NCBI RefSeq assembly: GCF_900095735.1
Contig: NZ_FNLO01000008.1
Span: 124,001-188,000 of the forward strand
DNA length: 64,000 bases
Source: Chitinasiproducens palmae
GTDB lineage: Bacteria; Pseudomonadota; Gammaproteobacteria; Burkholderiales; Burkholderiaceae
Direction of reading: 5' to 3'
Below the pieces are notes generated by a model that saw only the letters and a program-made list of their open reading frames with translations, was not told the DNA's origin and ran no database searches. The position numbers and the translations under genes are program-made. Positions 53,925-64,000 of the stretch are shown piece after piece. Every line of letters begins with the position of its first letter. Position 1 is the first letter of the stretch.

Positions 53925-54368
53925 ATGACTAATCCCGCCGACCTGAAGAATATCGGCCTCAAGGCGACCTTGCCGCGCCTGAAGATTCTCGAAATCTTCA
54001 ACCAGGCCAACAGCCAGAACGAACTCCCGCATCACCTGACGGCGGACGACGTCTATCGCAAGCTGCTCGACGAAAACCTCGATATCGGCCTGGCCACCGT
54101 CTACCGGGTGCTGACCCAGTTCGAGCAGGCCGGCCTGCTCTCGCGCAGCAACTTCGAGTCGGGCAAGGCCGTGTTCGAACTGAACAGCGGCACCCACCAC
54201 GACCACCTGGTCTGCCTCGACTGTGGCCTGGTGGAGGAATTCATCGACGAGGAAATCGAGGCACGCCAGAAGCGCATCGCGAGCGAACGCGGCTTCGCGC
54301 TGCAGGAGCATGCGCTGGCGATGTACGGCACCTGCAAGCGGCCGAACTGCCCGAACAAGAAAGGGTAG
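53925..54368 (+). CDS. fur: Ferric uptake regulator Fur
   Basis: The 147-residue Fe(II)-dependent repressor. The winged helix lies in the first 80 residues ([33 protein letters not shown]). The C-terminal metal and dimer domain has [17 protein letters not shown] with the metal-binding histidines and the CxxC pair, and a second Cys pair near the end (CKRPNC). Divergent from bamE across 190 bp that include an AT-rich promoter-like stretch (TTGTATTGTACTCTAGTG, 53897-53914). Confidence 0.97.
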   Translation: MTNPADLKNIGLKATLPRLKILEIFNQANSQNELPHHLTADDVYRKLLDENLDIGLATVYRVLTQFEQAGLLSRSNFESGKAVFELNSGTHHDHLVCLDCGLVEEFIDEEIEARQKRIASERGFALQEHALAMYGTCKRPNCPNKKG

Positions 54369-54466
54369 CGGCAGCGAAATTGCTCCCGGCCCGGCGCTGG
54401 CGGCGCAACGCCTGCCCCGGAACGCCGCGTTCAAGCGCGGCGCGCAGCGACCAAGGCAACGCACAG

Positions 54467-54502
54467 ACGGAAGCAACGCACGGGACGGAAGCAAGGCACG
54501 GG
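54467..54502 (+). repeat. 18-base tandem repeat between fur and gap
   Basis: ACGGAAGCAACGCACGGG (54467-54484) and ACGGAAGCAAGGCACGGG (54485-54502) differ at one base; a partial third unit (ACGGAACG) follows, then the terminator. Confidence 0.85.
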
Positions 54503-54510
54503 ACGGAACG

Positions 54511-54547
54511 AAAAAAGGCCGGCGCGAAGATCGCGCCGGCCTTTTTT
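54511..54547. terminator. Bidirectional intrinsic terminator between fur and gap
   Basis: AAAAAAGGCCGGCGCGA (54511-54527) and TCGCGCCGGCCTTTTTT (54531-54547) form a perfect 17-bp stem with a 3-base loop. A run of T follows the stem when read in either direction, so it can end both fur and the convergent gap. Confidence 0.93.
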
Positions 54548-54605
54548 GTCGTCCGCGGTCCGTGGCAGCGGCCTGCGAAGCCGCCCACGGAGCCGCGTTG
54601 CGGCT

Positions 54606-55616
54606 TTACTTCGCGTTCGCGAAGGCGACCGTCGTGTCGAGCATCCGGTTCGAGAAGCCCCACTCGTTGTCATACCAGCTCGACACCTTGACCAGGTTGC
54701 CATGGACCTTGGTCAGCGTCGCGTCGAACGTCGACGAGGCCGGGTTGTGATTGAAGTCGACCGACACCAGCGGCGCCGTGTTGTACGCCAGGATGCCCTT
54801 CAGCGGGCCTTCGGCGGCTTCCTTGAGGATCGCGTTGACTTCGTCGACCGTGGTCTCGCGGCTGGCGACGAACGACAGGTCGACGATCGAGACGTTGATC
54901 GTCGGGACGCGGATCGCATAGCCGTCCAGGCGGCCATTCAGCTCGGGCAGGACCAGGCCGACGGCCGACGCGGCGCCGGTCTTGGTCGGGATCATGCTGT
55001 GCGTGGCCGAACGAGCGCGGCGCAGGTCTTCGTGATAGACGTCGGTCAGAACCTGGTCGTTCGTGTAGGAGTGGATCGTCGTCATCAGGCCACTGACCAG
55101 GCCCAGCTTGTCGTGCAGCGGCTTGACCAGCGGCGCCAGGCAGTTGGTCGTGCAGGATGCGTTCGAGATAACGGTGTGCTCCGCCTTCAGCACATCATGA
55201 TTCACGCCATACACCACCGTCGCGTCGACGTCCTTGCCGCCCGGCGCCGAGATGATGACCTTCTTCGCGCCGCCCTTCAGGTGCGCGCTGGCCTTTTCCT
55301 TCGACGTGAAGAAGCCCGTGCATTCGAGCACCACGTCGACGCCCAGCTCGCCCCACGGCAGTTCCGCCGGGTTGCGGTTGGCCAGCACGCGGATCTTGTC
55401 GCCATTGACGACCAGGTAGTCGCCCTCGACCGACACTTCGCCCGGGAACTTGCCGTGGGCCGTATCGTACTGGGTCAGGTGCGCGTTCGTTTGCGCATTG
55501 CCGAGGTCGTTGATCGCGACGATCTCGATGTCATGCTTCTTGCCGCCTTCGTAGAACGCCCGCAGCGTGTTGCGACCAATACGACCGTAACCGTTGATTG
55601 CTACGCGAATCGCCAT
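54606..55616 (-). CDS. gap: Glyceraldehyde-3-phosphate dehydrogenase
   Basis: The NAD-dependent glycolytic enzyme has the Rossmann motif [15 protein letters not shown] (residues 7-21), the catalytic cysteine in [12 protein letters not shown], and [12 protein letters not shown] near the end. I chose the second of two adjacent ATG codons (55616), six bases after AGGAGG, giving 336 residues. tkt lies upstream in the same direction, with 101 bp between, as in many Burkholderiales. Carries the flux from Edd/Eda and from transketolase. Confidence 0.97.
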   Translation of the reverse strand: MAIRVAINGYGRIGRNTLRAFYEGGKKHDIEIVAINDLGNAQTNAHLTQYDTAHGKFPGEVSVEGDYLVVNGDKIRVLANRNPAELPWGELGVDVVLECTGFFTSKEKASAHLKGGAKKVIISAPGGKDVDATVVYGVNHDVLKAEHTVISNASCTTNCLAPLVKPLHDKLGLVSGLMTTIHSYTNDQVLTDVYHEDLRRARSATHSMIPTKTGAASAVGLVLPELNGRLDGYAIRVPTINVSIVDLSFVASRETTVDEVNAILKEAAEGPLKGILAYNTAPLVSVDFNHNPASSTFDATLTKVHGNLVKVSSWYDNEWGFSNRMLDTTVAFANAK

Positions 55617-55717
55617 CATGAACCTCCTGGTTTGCTAGTGATTGGGCCTGTCGCGAGACGCCACCGCGATCTCGACAGGGGCAGCCGCGGCGGGCCGACC
55701 GCGCCCGCCGCCTGGCG

Positions 55718-57808
55718 TCAGCCGAGCGCGGCTTCGACCGTCTTCACGACATTGTCGACGGTGAAGCCGAAATGCTTGAACAGAACGGCCGCGGGGGCCG
55801 ATTCGCCGAACGTGTCGATGCCGACCACGCCGCCTTCGAGGCCGACGTACTTGCGCCAGAAATCGGTCACGCCCGCCTCGATCGCGATGCGCACGACGCC
55901 GTGCGGCAACACCTGCTCGCGCCAGGCGGCGTCCTGCCGGTCGAACACGGTGGTCGAGGGCATCGACACGACGCGCGCGGCAATGCCGCGCAGCGCCAGC
56001 GGTTCGACCGCCTTGACGGCCAGCTCCACTTCCGAGCCGGTGGCGATCAGGATCACCTTGCGGCCCGGCAGGTCCTCGTTCCAGTCGCGCAGGACATAAC
56101 CGCCGCGCTTGACGTTGCCGAGCTGCACCGCGTCGCGCGCGTTGAACGGCAGGTTCTGGCGGCTGAAGATCAGGCAGCTCGGGGCCCGGCGCGAAACCGA
56201 TTCGACCCACGCCACCATCGTTTCGACCGTATCGGCCGGGCGCCAGACGTCCAGGCCCGGAATCAGGCGCAGGCTGGCGACGTGCTCGACCGACTGGTGC
56301 GTCGGGCCGTCCTCGCCAAGACCGATCGAATCGTGCGTGAACACGAACAGCGCGTGCGCCTTCATCAGCGCCGCGACACGCAGCGCGTTGCGGCTGTAAT
56401 CGGAGAAGGTCAGGAAGGTGCCGCCGAACGGAATGTAGCCGCCATGCAGCGCGATGCCGTTCAGCGCCGCGCTCATGCCGAACTCGCGCACGCCGAAATT
56501 CACGTAGTTGCCGGTGCCGACGCCGCCCTTCGATGGCTCCGGCACGGCGCTGCGGCGGCCGCCGGGCGTCGGCTCGGCACGGGCGCGCACAAACTTGGCC
56601 GCCTTCCAGTTGGTCAGATTCGAGCCGGTCAGGTCGGCCGAACCGCCAAGCAATTCCGGCAGCACGGCGGCCAGCCCTTCGATCGCTTGCTGCGAGGCCT
56701 TGCGCGTCGCGACGGTTTCGCCGCGCTGGTCGACCGCGTCGATCAGCGCCTGACTCTGCTGCGCCCAGTCGTCCGGCAGGCGCGCGTCGACGCGACGCAG
56801 AAATTCGGCTGCCTCGGCCGGGTACTTCGCGCGATATGCATCGAAGCGCGCCTGCCATGCCGCCTGCTCGGCACGGCCCTTCTCGCGGCCGTCCCATTCG
56901 TCATAGATTTCCTTCGGCAGCACGAACGCTTCGTGCGGCCAGTTCAGGGCCGTGCGGGTCGCCATGATTTCGGCCTCGCCCAACGGCGCGCCGTGTACGT
57001 CGTGGCCACCGGCCTTGCTGTGCGCGCCGTGACCGATCACCGTGCGGCAGCAGATCAGCGTCGGCCGGTCGCTTGCCTTCGCGGCGATCAGTGCCGCGTC
57101 CACCGCGTCGACATTGTGGCCGTCGACTGCGCGGATGACGTTCCAGCCATAGGCCTCGAAACGCTTCGGGGTATCGTCGCCGAACCAGTGCACGACCTCG
57201 CCGTCGATCGAAATGCCGTTGTCGTCGTACAGCACGATCAGCTTCGAGAGGCCGAGCGTGCCGGCCAGCGAGCAGGCTTCGTGCGAGATCCCTTCCATCA
57301 GGCAGCCGTCGCCGACGAACGCGTAGGTATGGTGATCGACGATCGCCGCGTCGTCCTTGTTGAACTCCGCCGCCAGCAGCGCTTCGGCCAGCGCCATGCC
57401 GACCGCGTTCGCCAACCCTTGGCCCAGCGGTCCGGTGGTCGTCTCGACGCCCGGCGTGATGCCCACTTCAGGGTGACCCGGCGTCTTGCTGTGCAGTTGC
57501 CGGAAGTTGCGCAGTTCCTCGATCGGCAGGTCGTAGCCGGTCAGGTGCAGCACCGCGTACAGCAGCATCGAGCCGTGACCGTTCGACAGCACGAAACGAT
57601 CGCGATCCGCCCAGTGCGGGTCCTGCGGATTGTGGCGCAGGTGACGCTGCCACAGCGCGACGGCGATCTCCGCCATCCCCATCGGCATGCCCGGATGACC
57701 GGAATTGGCTTGCTGGACGGCGTCCATGGCCAGGAACCGGATCGCGTTCGCAGCGGGCGACAAGACGGTGAGCGGTACGGGACTGGAGACGGTGGTAGGC
57801 GAGGTCAT
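55718..57808 (-). CDS. tkt: Transketolase with a short insertion
   Basis: A thiamine diphosphate enzyme of the pentose phosphate pathway. The ThDP motif is [15 protein letters not shown]...[14 protein letters not shown]-domain [15 protein letters not shown] and [19 protein letters not shown] are signatures. ATG 57808 gives 696 residues, about 25-30 more than usual. Part of the extra length is a charged Pro/Gly/Arg-rich insertion ([19 protein letters not shown]) between [13 protein letters not shown] and [13 protein letters not shown]. That position is at the domain junction where close relatives have only a few residues. Confidence 0.96.
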   Translation of the reverse strand: MTSPTTVSSPVPLTVLSPAANAIRFLAMDAVQQANSGHPGMPMGMAEIAVALWQRHLRHNPQDPHWADRDRFVLSNGHGSMLLYAVLHLTGYDLPIEELRNFRQLHSKTPGHPEVGITPGVETTTGPLGQGLANAVGMALAEALLAAEFNKDDAAIVDHHTYAFVGDGCLMEGISHEACSLAGTLGLSKLIVLYDDNGISIDGEVVHWFGDDTPKRFEAYGWNVIRAVDGHNVDAVDAALIAAKASDRPTLICCRTVIGHGAHSKAGGHDVHGAPLGEAEIMATRTALNWPHEAFVLPKEIYDEWDGREKGRAEQAAWQARFDAYRAKYPAEAAEFLRRVDARLPDDWAQQSQALIDAVDQRGETVATRKASQQAIEGLAAVLPELLGGSADLTGSNLTNWKAAKFVRARAEPTPGGRRSAVPEPSKGGVGTGNYVNFGVREFGMSAALNGIALHGGYIPFGGTFLTFSDYSRNALRVAALMKAHALFVFTHDSIGLGEDGPTHQSVEHVASLRLIPGLDVWRPADTVETMVAWVESVSRRAPSCLIFSRQNLPFNARDAVQLGNVKRGGYVLRDWNEDLPGRKVILIATGSEVELAVKAVEPLALRGIAARVVSMPSTTVFDRQDAAWREQVLPHGVVRIAIEAGVTDFWRKYVGLEGGVVGIDTFGESAPAAVLFKHFGFTVDNVVKTVEAALG

Positions 57809-58173
57809 GAAGGATTCGCTGGGTCGCAAGAAGGGCGTCCGGCACGCATCGCGCGCCTTGCCGTGCCGCTTGACGGCGGACAGCCGGCGCGGGCTGTCAT
57901 TCTAGCAGATGGCACCCTCTTTTCCGCAGCATGTCGGCGCCCGCGGCCCTCGGAAGCCACCGCGGCGGGCTCGTTCGCGCCGGCCGGCCGCCGCGTCGTC
58001 GCCGCATCGGCGCCGCGTCGCAGGCATGGCGCTGCGCTGCCCATCCGCTGGGCGGCACCGCGCAGCGTCGCGTCGCTTGACATGGCATCGCATCACCGCG
58101 CGTGGCGCCGGCGCGCCGCCGATGGCAAACTGACGCCGCCCTGCATCACGGCGCTCAGCCGCCCGCCATCGCC
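57809..58173. other. Divergent tkt-rsmE intergenic region
   Basis: 365 bp without a convincing gene on either strand. It holds the tkt -10 box (57904-57899) near its left side. The right part is very GC-rich, and open frames there are Arg/Ala-rich shadows. Confidence 0.55.
57899..57904 (-). promoter_or_regulatory. -10 box for tkt
   Basis: TAGAAT on the minus strand about 90 bases before the tkt ATG. No good -35 element. Confidence 0.4.
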
Positions 58174-58908
58174 ATGCCACGCTTTTTCGTTCCCACCCCG
58201 CTTGCCGCCAGTGGCGATACCATCGACCTGCCCGACGAAGTCGCCCGGCACGTGCAGGTGCTGCGCTTGCGGGCCGGCGACCCGCTCACCCTGTTCGACG
58301 GGTCGGGCGGCGAGCATAACGCCGTGCTGGTCGCCGTCGAAAAGCGGCGCGTCAGCGTGCGCCTGGCGGCTTTCATGCCGGTGGAGCGCGAGACGCCGTA
58401 TCGCGTGACCCTGGCGCAGGGCCTGTGCAGCAACGAGAAGATGGACTGGCTTGTCGAGAAATCCGTCGAACTTGGCGTGACCGCAATGGCGCCGCTGATT
58501 GCCGCGCGCTCGGTGGTCCGTCTCGACGGGGAGCGCGCCGCGCGCCGCCGCGCACATTGGGCGGGCCTGGTCGCGGCCGCCTGCGAGCAATGCGGGCGCA
58601 ATCGCCTGCCGGCGGTGGCGGCGCCCGCCGGCCTGGCCGACTGGCTCGACGCGCAACGCTCGACGCCGGGCATGAAGCTGATGTTCAGTCCGCGCGGCAG
58701 CCGGCCGTTCGACACGTTGCCGGCGCTGGCGCCCGACGAACCAGTCACGCTGCTGGTCGGCCCGGAGGGCGGACTGGATGAAGCGGAGGAACGGCTCGCG
58801 CGGCAAGCCGGTTTCGAGGCGATCTCGCTCGGCGCGCGGATTCTGCGGGCCGAGACCGCCGGCATCGCCGTGCTGGCGGCGCTGGCGGCGCGCTGGCAGG
58901 GCTGGTGA
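58174..58908 (+). CDS. rsmE: 16S rRNA m3U1498 methyltransferase RsmE
   Basis: The 244-residue SPOUT-class methyltransferase has a PUA-like N-terminus (MPRFFVPTPLAASGDTIDLP) and a trefoil-knot C-terminal domain with CSNEKMDWLVEKSVELGV, LLVGPEGGLDEAEE and LGARILRAETAGIAVLAAL, the last forming the SAM-binding knot. ATG 58174 is chosen because the 24 residues before it in the long frame are not conserved. Confidence 0.95.
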   Translation: MPRFFVPTPLAASGDTIDLPDEVARHVQVLRLRAGDPLTLFDGSGGEHNAVLVAVEKRRVSVRLAAFMPVERETPYRVTLAQGLCSNEKMDWLVEKSVELGVTAMAPLIAARSVVRLDGERAARRRAHWAGLVAAACEQCGRNRLPAVAAPAGLADWLDAQRSTPGMKLMFSPRGSRPFDTLPALAPDEPVTLLVGPEGGLDEAEERLARQAGFEAISLGARILRAETAGIAVLAALAARWQGW

Positions 58909-58962
58909 GCCCCCCGGTCAAGGCCGCCGTGGCGACGCCGCGGCGGCGCTCGCCCCCCGTCG

Positions 58963-59514
58963 TCAGGCGAACGAGTAGAAGACGCGGAAGCTGATGCCCT
59001 GCTCGGCCCAGAACTCGGCCGCTTCCCGGAACACGTCGAGCAGCGTCTCGCGCCCTTCCTTGTCGAACCGGGGCACCGTCGGCAGGCTTTCGAGCACCAC
59101 CACGAAGCCAGGCTGCTCCCCGGCCTGATGGACGAGTTCGGTCAGGCAGTCGTACAACGCATCGAAGTTCTTGCCGCACTGCTTCGGGAACAGAAACGAG
59201 GTCGCGATGGTTTCCATCACCTCGGCCTTGGTGGCCGCCAATGCGCAGTCTGCGTACAGGAAATGCAATCCCAGCCGCTCGGCCTCGGCGGCCAGATCCG
59301 GCACGCGGAACGCGCGGATCGACTGCACGATGTTGGCGCGAACCGAACGGAACAGATTGACTGTGTCTTCGCTCGCGATGGCCGGCGTATGGCGCGGCTG
59401 CTGAGCCAGCCCATGCGAGCGCATCGCCAGGACCCGCTTGAACAGGTTGGCGTCGTTCCGGCCGAACAGGTCGGCTGCGGCGACGGCGTCGTACGCAGGG
59501 AGGTTGCGACTCAT
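58963..59514 (-). CDS. Barstar-family protein (RNase inhibitor fold)
   Basis: A 183-residue protein whose C-terminal ~120 residues match barstar: RVPDLAAEAERLGLHFLYAD and FPKQCGKNFDALYDCLTEL (the helix that in barstar faces the RNase active site), then FVVVLES. The N-terminal ~50 residues are extra and not characteristic. AAGGA precedes ATG 59514. Barstar-like proteins usually neutralise a barnase-type RNase encoded next door. Here neither neighbour is an RNase: rsmE converges 54 bp away and the 612 bp upstream hold no such gene. It may inhibit an RNase encoded elsewhere or have another role. Confidence 0.82.
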   Translation of the reverse strand: MSRNLPAYDAVAAADLFGRNDANLFKRVLAMRSHGLAQQPRHTPAIASEDTVNLFRSVRANIVQSIRAFRVPDLAAEAERLGLHFLYADCALAATKAEVMETIATSFLFPKQCGKNFDALYDCLTELVHQAGEQPGFVVVLESLPTVPRFDKEGRETLLDVFREAAEFWAEQGISFRVFYSFA

Positions 59515-60126
59515 ACCGTTATCCTTCGATCCGTTTGCTTCGGTCAGTGTGAAGCTGCTGCAAGGCCGGCGTACGATCGCGCCAGCCCTGGATGCCGCGG
59601 CACGCGCACGCCTGATCGCCTAACCGCCTCGGTGCGGCATGTCGATCGCTGCCACGAATCGCTTCGCACAGTCGGCAGGCCGTTGCCGCTCCGGCGGGAT
59701 GCCACGCCACGCGGTTGCGTTGCGCGCATCGCGCGGCGGAATCGTCACCGTCTGAGACATTACAGGCGTTGGCTGCACTAGCCTATCGCCGGACGCCGAC
59801 TTCTCGATCTGACTGAAGCTCGCGAAAAAACGCCGAAGAAGTGCGAGAAAGCGGCCAGATCGACGTGGTTGACGAGCGAAGAGCGGCGATCATCATGGCG
59901 CTTGCATGCCGTGTCGGCGCGGGGAACCGGCCGAAAGATGTAAGGGTAGCGCTTTAGGCGGGGCGAAGCAATGTCGACGCGCCCGATCGGTAAGCGCCGC
60001 CTGCACAAGCGCGAGGCGGACCGGGGTGCGGGTAGGCGGCAAATGGCACACCGCCGTCAAGCCGGCCGCCCTCGCGGGCGCCGGCACGCGAACCGCGCGC
60101 GGCCTCCGCAGAGGCCGCTGCACCGG
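59515..60126. other. Gene-free region between the barstar-like gene and maeB
   Basis: 612 bp with no convincing ORF. I looked for a barnase-type RNase or its remains on both strands and found no segment with the family's YHEYTV or C-terminal TDDHYxxF motifs. The region includes the likely promoter of the barstar-like gene but no clear hexamer pair. Confidence 0.6.
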
Positions 60127-62427
<2,301 letters not shown>

Positions 62428-62480
62428 AGGAATAAGAACGCACGACGCGTTTCGCATTAGACAAGTTTTTTGAATTGCGC

Positions 62481-62486
62481 ATTGTA
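62481..62486 (-). promoter_or_regulatory. -10 box for maeB
   Basis: TACAAT on the minus strand, about 55 bases before the maeB ATG. No clear -35 element. Confidence 0.4.
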
Positions 62487-62527
62487 GCGCCAAACCCATA
62501 CCGCTCCGCGATCGGCGCCGGGCGACG

Positions 62528-62533
62528 TAGAAT
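62528..62533 (+). promoter_or_regulatory. -10 box for thiL
   Basis: TAGAAT 17 bases before the thiL ATG, which would give a 5' leader of only about ten bases. No clear -35 element. Confidence 0.4.
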
Positions 62534-62550
62534 GGCGTATTTCACCGGCC

Positions 62551-63597
62551 ATGGCAGGCGAATTCGAATTGATCGCACGCTATTTGATGCGTGACGAGCG
62601 GCGTGAAGGAAGCCAGCGCGAGACGCGCGGCAGCGATGCGTTTACCGCGCTCGGGCAAGGCGACGACTGCGCGCTGGTCGTGCCGGCTCCCGGCACGCAG
62701 TTGGCGATCTCGACCGACATGCTGGTCAGCGGCCGGCACTTCCTGCCCGATACCGATCCGTACGGGCTCGGTCACAAGGCGTTGGCGGTGAACCTGTCCG
62801 ACCTGGCCGCGATGGGTGCCGAACCACGCGCGTTCACCCTGGCGCTGGCGTTGCCGAACGCGGATCCGACATGGCTTGCCGCGTTCAGCGACGGCATGTA
62901 CGCACTGGCCGCCGAACATGGCTGCCGGCTGATCGGCGGCGACACCACGCGCGGCCCGCTGACGCTGTCCCTGACCGTGTTCGGCGAGATACCGGCCGGC
63001 CAGGCGCTGCGGCGGGACGGCGCACGCGAGGACGACGACATCTGGGTGTCTGGCGTACTGGGCGACGCGCGGCTTGGGCTCGACCTGCTGCTCGGCAAAT
63101 GGGCCGATCGCCTCGACGAAGCGGATCGCGCCGCCGCCGTCGCGGCGCTGGAACGGCCCACGCCGCGCGTCGCGCTCGGCCGGGCCCTGCGCGGCGTCGC
63201 GACCGCCGCACTCGACCTGTCGGACGGCTTGGTCGGCGACCTCGGCCATCTGATGACGCGTTCGGGCCTCGGTGCGCGCGTGCTGCCGGATGCCCTGCCG
63301 CACGCGCCGCGCCTCGCCGCGCTGCCCCGCGAGGCCGCGCTGGCGTGCATGTTGGCCGGCGGCGACGACTACGAACTGTGCTTCACCGCGCCGCCCGCGG
63401 CGCGCGACACCGTGGCGGCCCTGTCCGCCCGTCCCGCGCTCGCCGGCTTGCGACTGACCCGCATCGGTACAATGACGCGGCCGGACGACCGTCCCGAGGC
63501 GGATCGCGCGCGACCCACCTTCGTCGATGCCAATGGCGGCATTCTTGATCTTCCGCTCCGCGGATTCGACCACTTCGATGCAGAACGAACCGATTGA
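62551..63597 (+). CDS. thiL: Thiamine-monophosphate kinase
   Basis: It phosphorylates thiamine monophosphate to the active diphosphate, the cofactor of transketolase encoded nearby. The PurM-like fold shows GQGDDCALVVPAPG, STDMLVSGRHFLPDTDPYGLGHKALAVNLSDLAAMGAEP split over two motifs, LIGGDTTRG and LDLSDGLVGDLGHL. Length is 348 residues (E. coli 325). The 3' end overlaps pgpA by 20 bases, the thiL-pgpA coupling seen in many proteobacteria. Confidence 0.96.
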   Translation: MAGEFELIARYLMRDERREGSQRETRGSDAFTALGQGDDCALVVPAPGTQLAISTDMLVSGRHFLPDTDPYGLGHKALAVNLSDLAAMGAEPRAFTLALALPNADPTWLAAFSDGMYALAAEHGCRLIGGDTTRGPLTLSLTVFGEIPAGQALRRDGAREDDDIWVSGVLGDARLGLDLLLGKWADRLDEADRAAAVAALERPTPRVALGRALRGVATAALDLSDGLVGDLGHLMTRSGLGARVLPDALPHAPRLAALPREAALACMLAGGDDYELCFTAPPAARDTVAALSARPALAGLRLTRIGTMTRPDDRPEADRARPTFVDANGGILDLPLRGFDHFDAERTD

Positions 63598-64000
63598 TTT
63601 CGCCACGCCGCGCAAGCCGACGCTCCGCTTCATGCTGTCGCACCCGGTGCACATCCTGTCGATGGGCTTTGGCAGCGGCCTGGCGCCCTTCATGCCCGGC
63701 ACGTTCGGCACGCTGTTCGGCTGGGGCGTTTTTGCACTGCTCGCGCCCTATCTGTCGACGACCGCCTGGCTGATCGTCGTCGTGCTGGGTTTCATCGTTG
63801 GCGTCTATGCGACGGGCTTCACCGCGCGGCGGCTCGGCGTCGCCGACCCGGGCAGCGCCGTGTGGGACGAAGTCGTCGCGATCTGGCTGGTCCTGGCGCT
63901 GGTTGCGCCACAGGACTGGCGCGGCCAGTTGGGCTCCTTTCTCGCATTCCGCTTCTTCGACATGGTCAAGCCGCCGCCGGTGCGCTATTTCGACCGCCAT
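63578..64000 (+). CDS. pgpA: Phosphatidylglycerophosphatase A (3' end missing)
   Basis: The frame opens at ATG 63578 inside the end of thiL and runs to the window edge, 141 codons without a stop. MGFGSGLAPFMPGTFGTLFG, the catalytic-type segment DPGSAVWDEVVAIWL and FRFFDMVKPPPVRYFDR are clear PgpA signatures. It removes phosphate from phosphatidylglycerophosphate in the inner membrane. Only the last part of the protein (about 25-30 residues by comparison with the family) is beyond the window. Confidence 0.93.
   Translation, partial: MQNEPIDFATPRKPTLRFMLSHPVHILSMGFGSGLAPFMPGTFGTLFGWGVFALLAPYLSTTAWLIVVVLGFIVGVYATGFTARRLGVADPGSAVWDEVVAIWLVLALVAPQDWRGQLGSFLAFRFFDMVKPPPVRYFDRH

Noticed and set aside
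55772-58408. 878-codon open frame on the plus strand opposite tkt
   Set aside because: Antisense shadow of tkt that continues into rsmE in the wrong frame.
59515-60126. Possible barnase-type RNase partner of the barstar-like gene
   Set aside because: No ORF or motif remnant of the family was found on either strand.

Overview
The window is a GC-rich chromosomal segment whose gene content and order point to a betaproteobacterium of the Burkholderiaceae (Burkholderia sensu lato). The main reasons are the runs nitrilase-tldD-aroG, queA-tgt with yajC-secD-secF, leuS-lptE-holA-proA-hemJ, dapB-bamE-fur and gap-tkt, plus a pqiA split into two adjacent genes. This placement rests on remembered gene order, not on a database search. 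No rRNA, tRNA, CRISPR array, insertion sequence or prophage is visible. Coding density is high and most genes are housekeeping.

Layout. 1-6.2 kb: a 3' fragment of a nitrilase-family amidase, tldD, aroG behind an apparent transcription attenuator with an aromatic-rich leader peptide, a small Ala-rich protein, a corrinoid adenosyltransferase, and a D-lactate/glycolate-type FAD oxidase. 6.2-17.1 kb: an lrgAB-like membrane pair, yggS, proC, ubiA, oxyR, recG, and the tRNA queuosine genes queA and tgt. 17.1-28.4 kb: an apparently accessory block between tgt and yajC. It holds one eight-gene minus-strand operon (branched-chain-type ABC transporter, GSA-like aminotransferase, HyuA/HyuB ATP-dependent amidohydrolase), a divergent IclR regulator and an H1-like basic protein. 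29.1-36.8 kb: yajC-secD-secF, then the pqiA1-pqiA2-pqiB-pqiC lipid-transport operon. 37.1-45.6 kb: purB, a GST, mnmA, rlmL-like, and Entner-Doudoroff genes edd-eda with gntK. 45.7-54.4 kb: hemJ, proA, holA, lptE, leuS, dapB, bamE, fur. 54.5-64 kb: gap, tkt, rsmE, a barstar-like gene without a visible RNase partner, maeB, thiL and the 5' part of pgpA.

How the genes work together. Central carbon metabolism is well represented (edd/eda/gntK, gap, tkt, maeB). Amino acid synthesis appears as aroG, proA, proC and dapB; envelope biogenesis as secDF/yajC, lptE, bamE, pqiABC and pgpA; RNA modification as queA/tgt, mnmA, rlmL and rsmE; and stress control as oxyR and fur. The accessory block looks like a self-contained uptake-plus-degradation pathway for a cyclic amide or similar small nitrogen compound.

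The most notable regulatory element is the four-segment attenuator before aroG. Other points are a 28-residue ORF with a strong ribosome binding site downstream of oxyR, a perfect 16-bp hairpin between yajC and secD, unusually many short tandem repeats in intergenic and terminal coding DNA, and long low-complexity tails on RecG, ProA, PqiB, LrgA and BamE.
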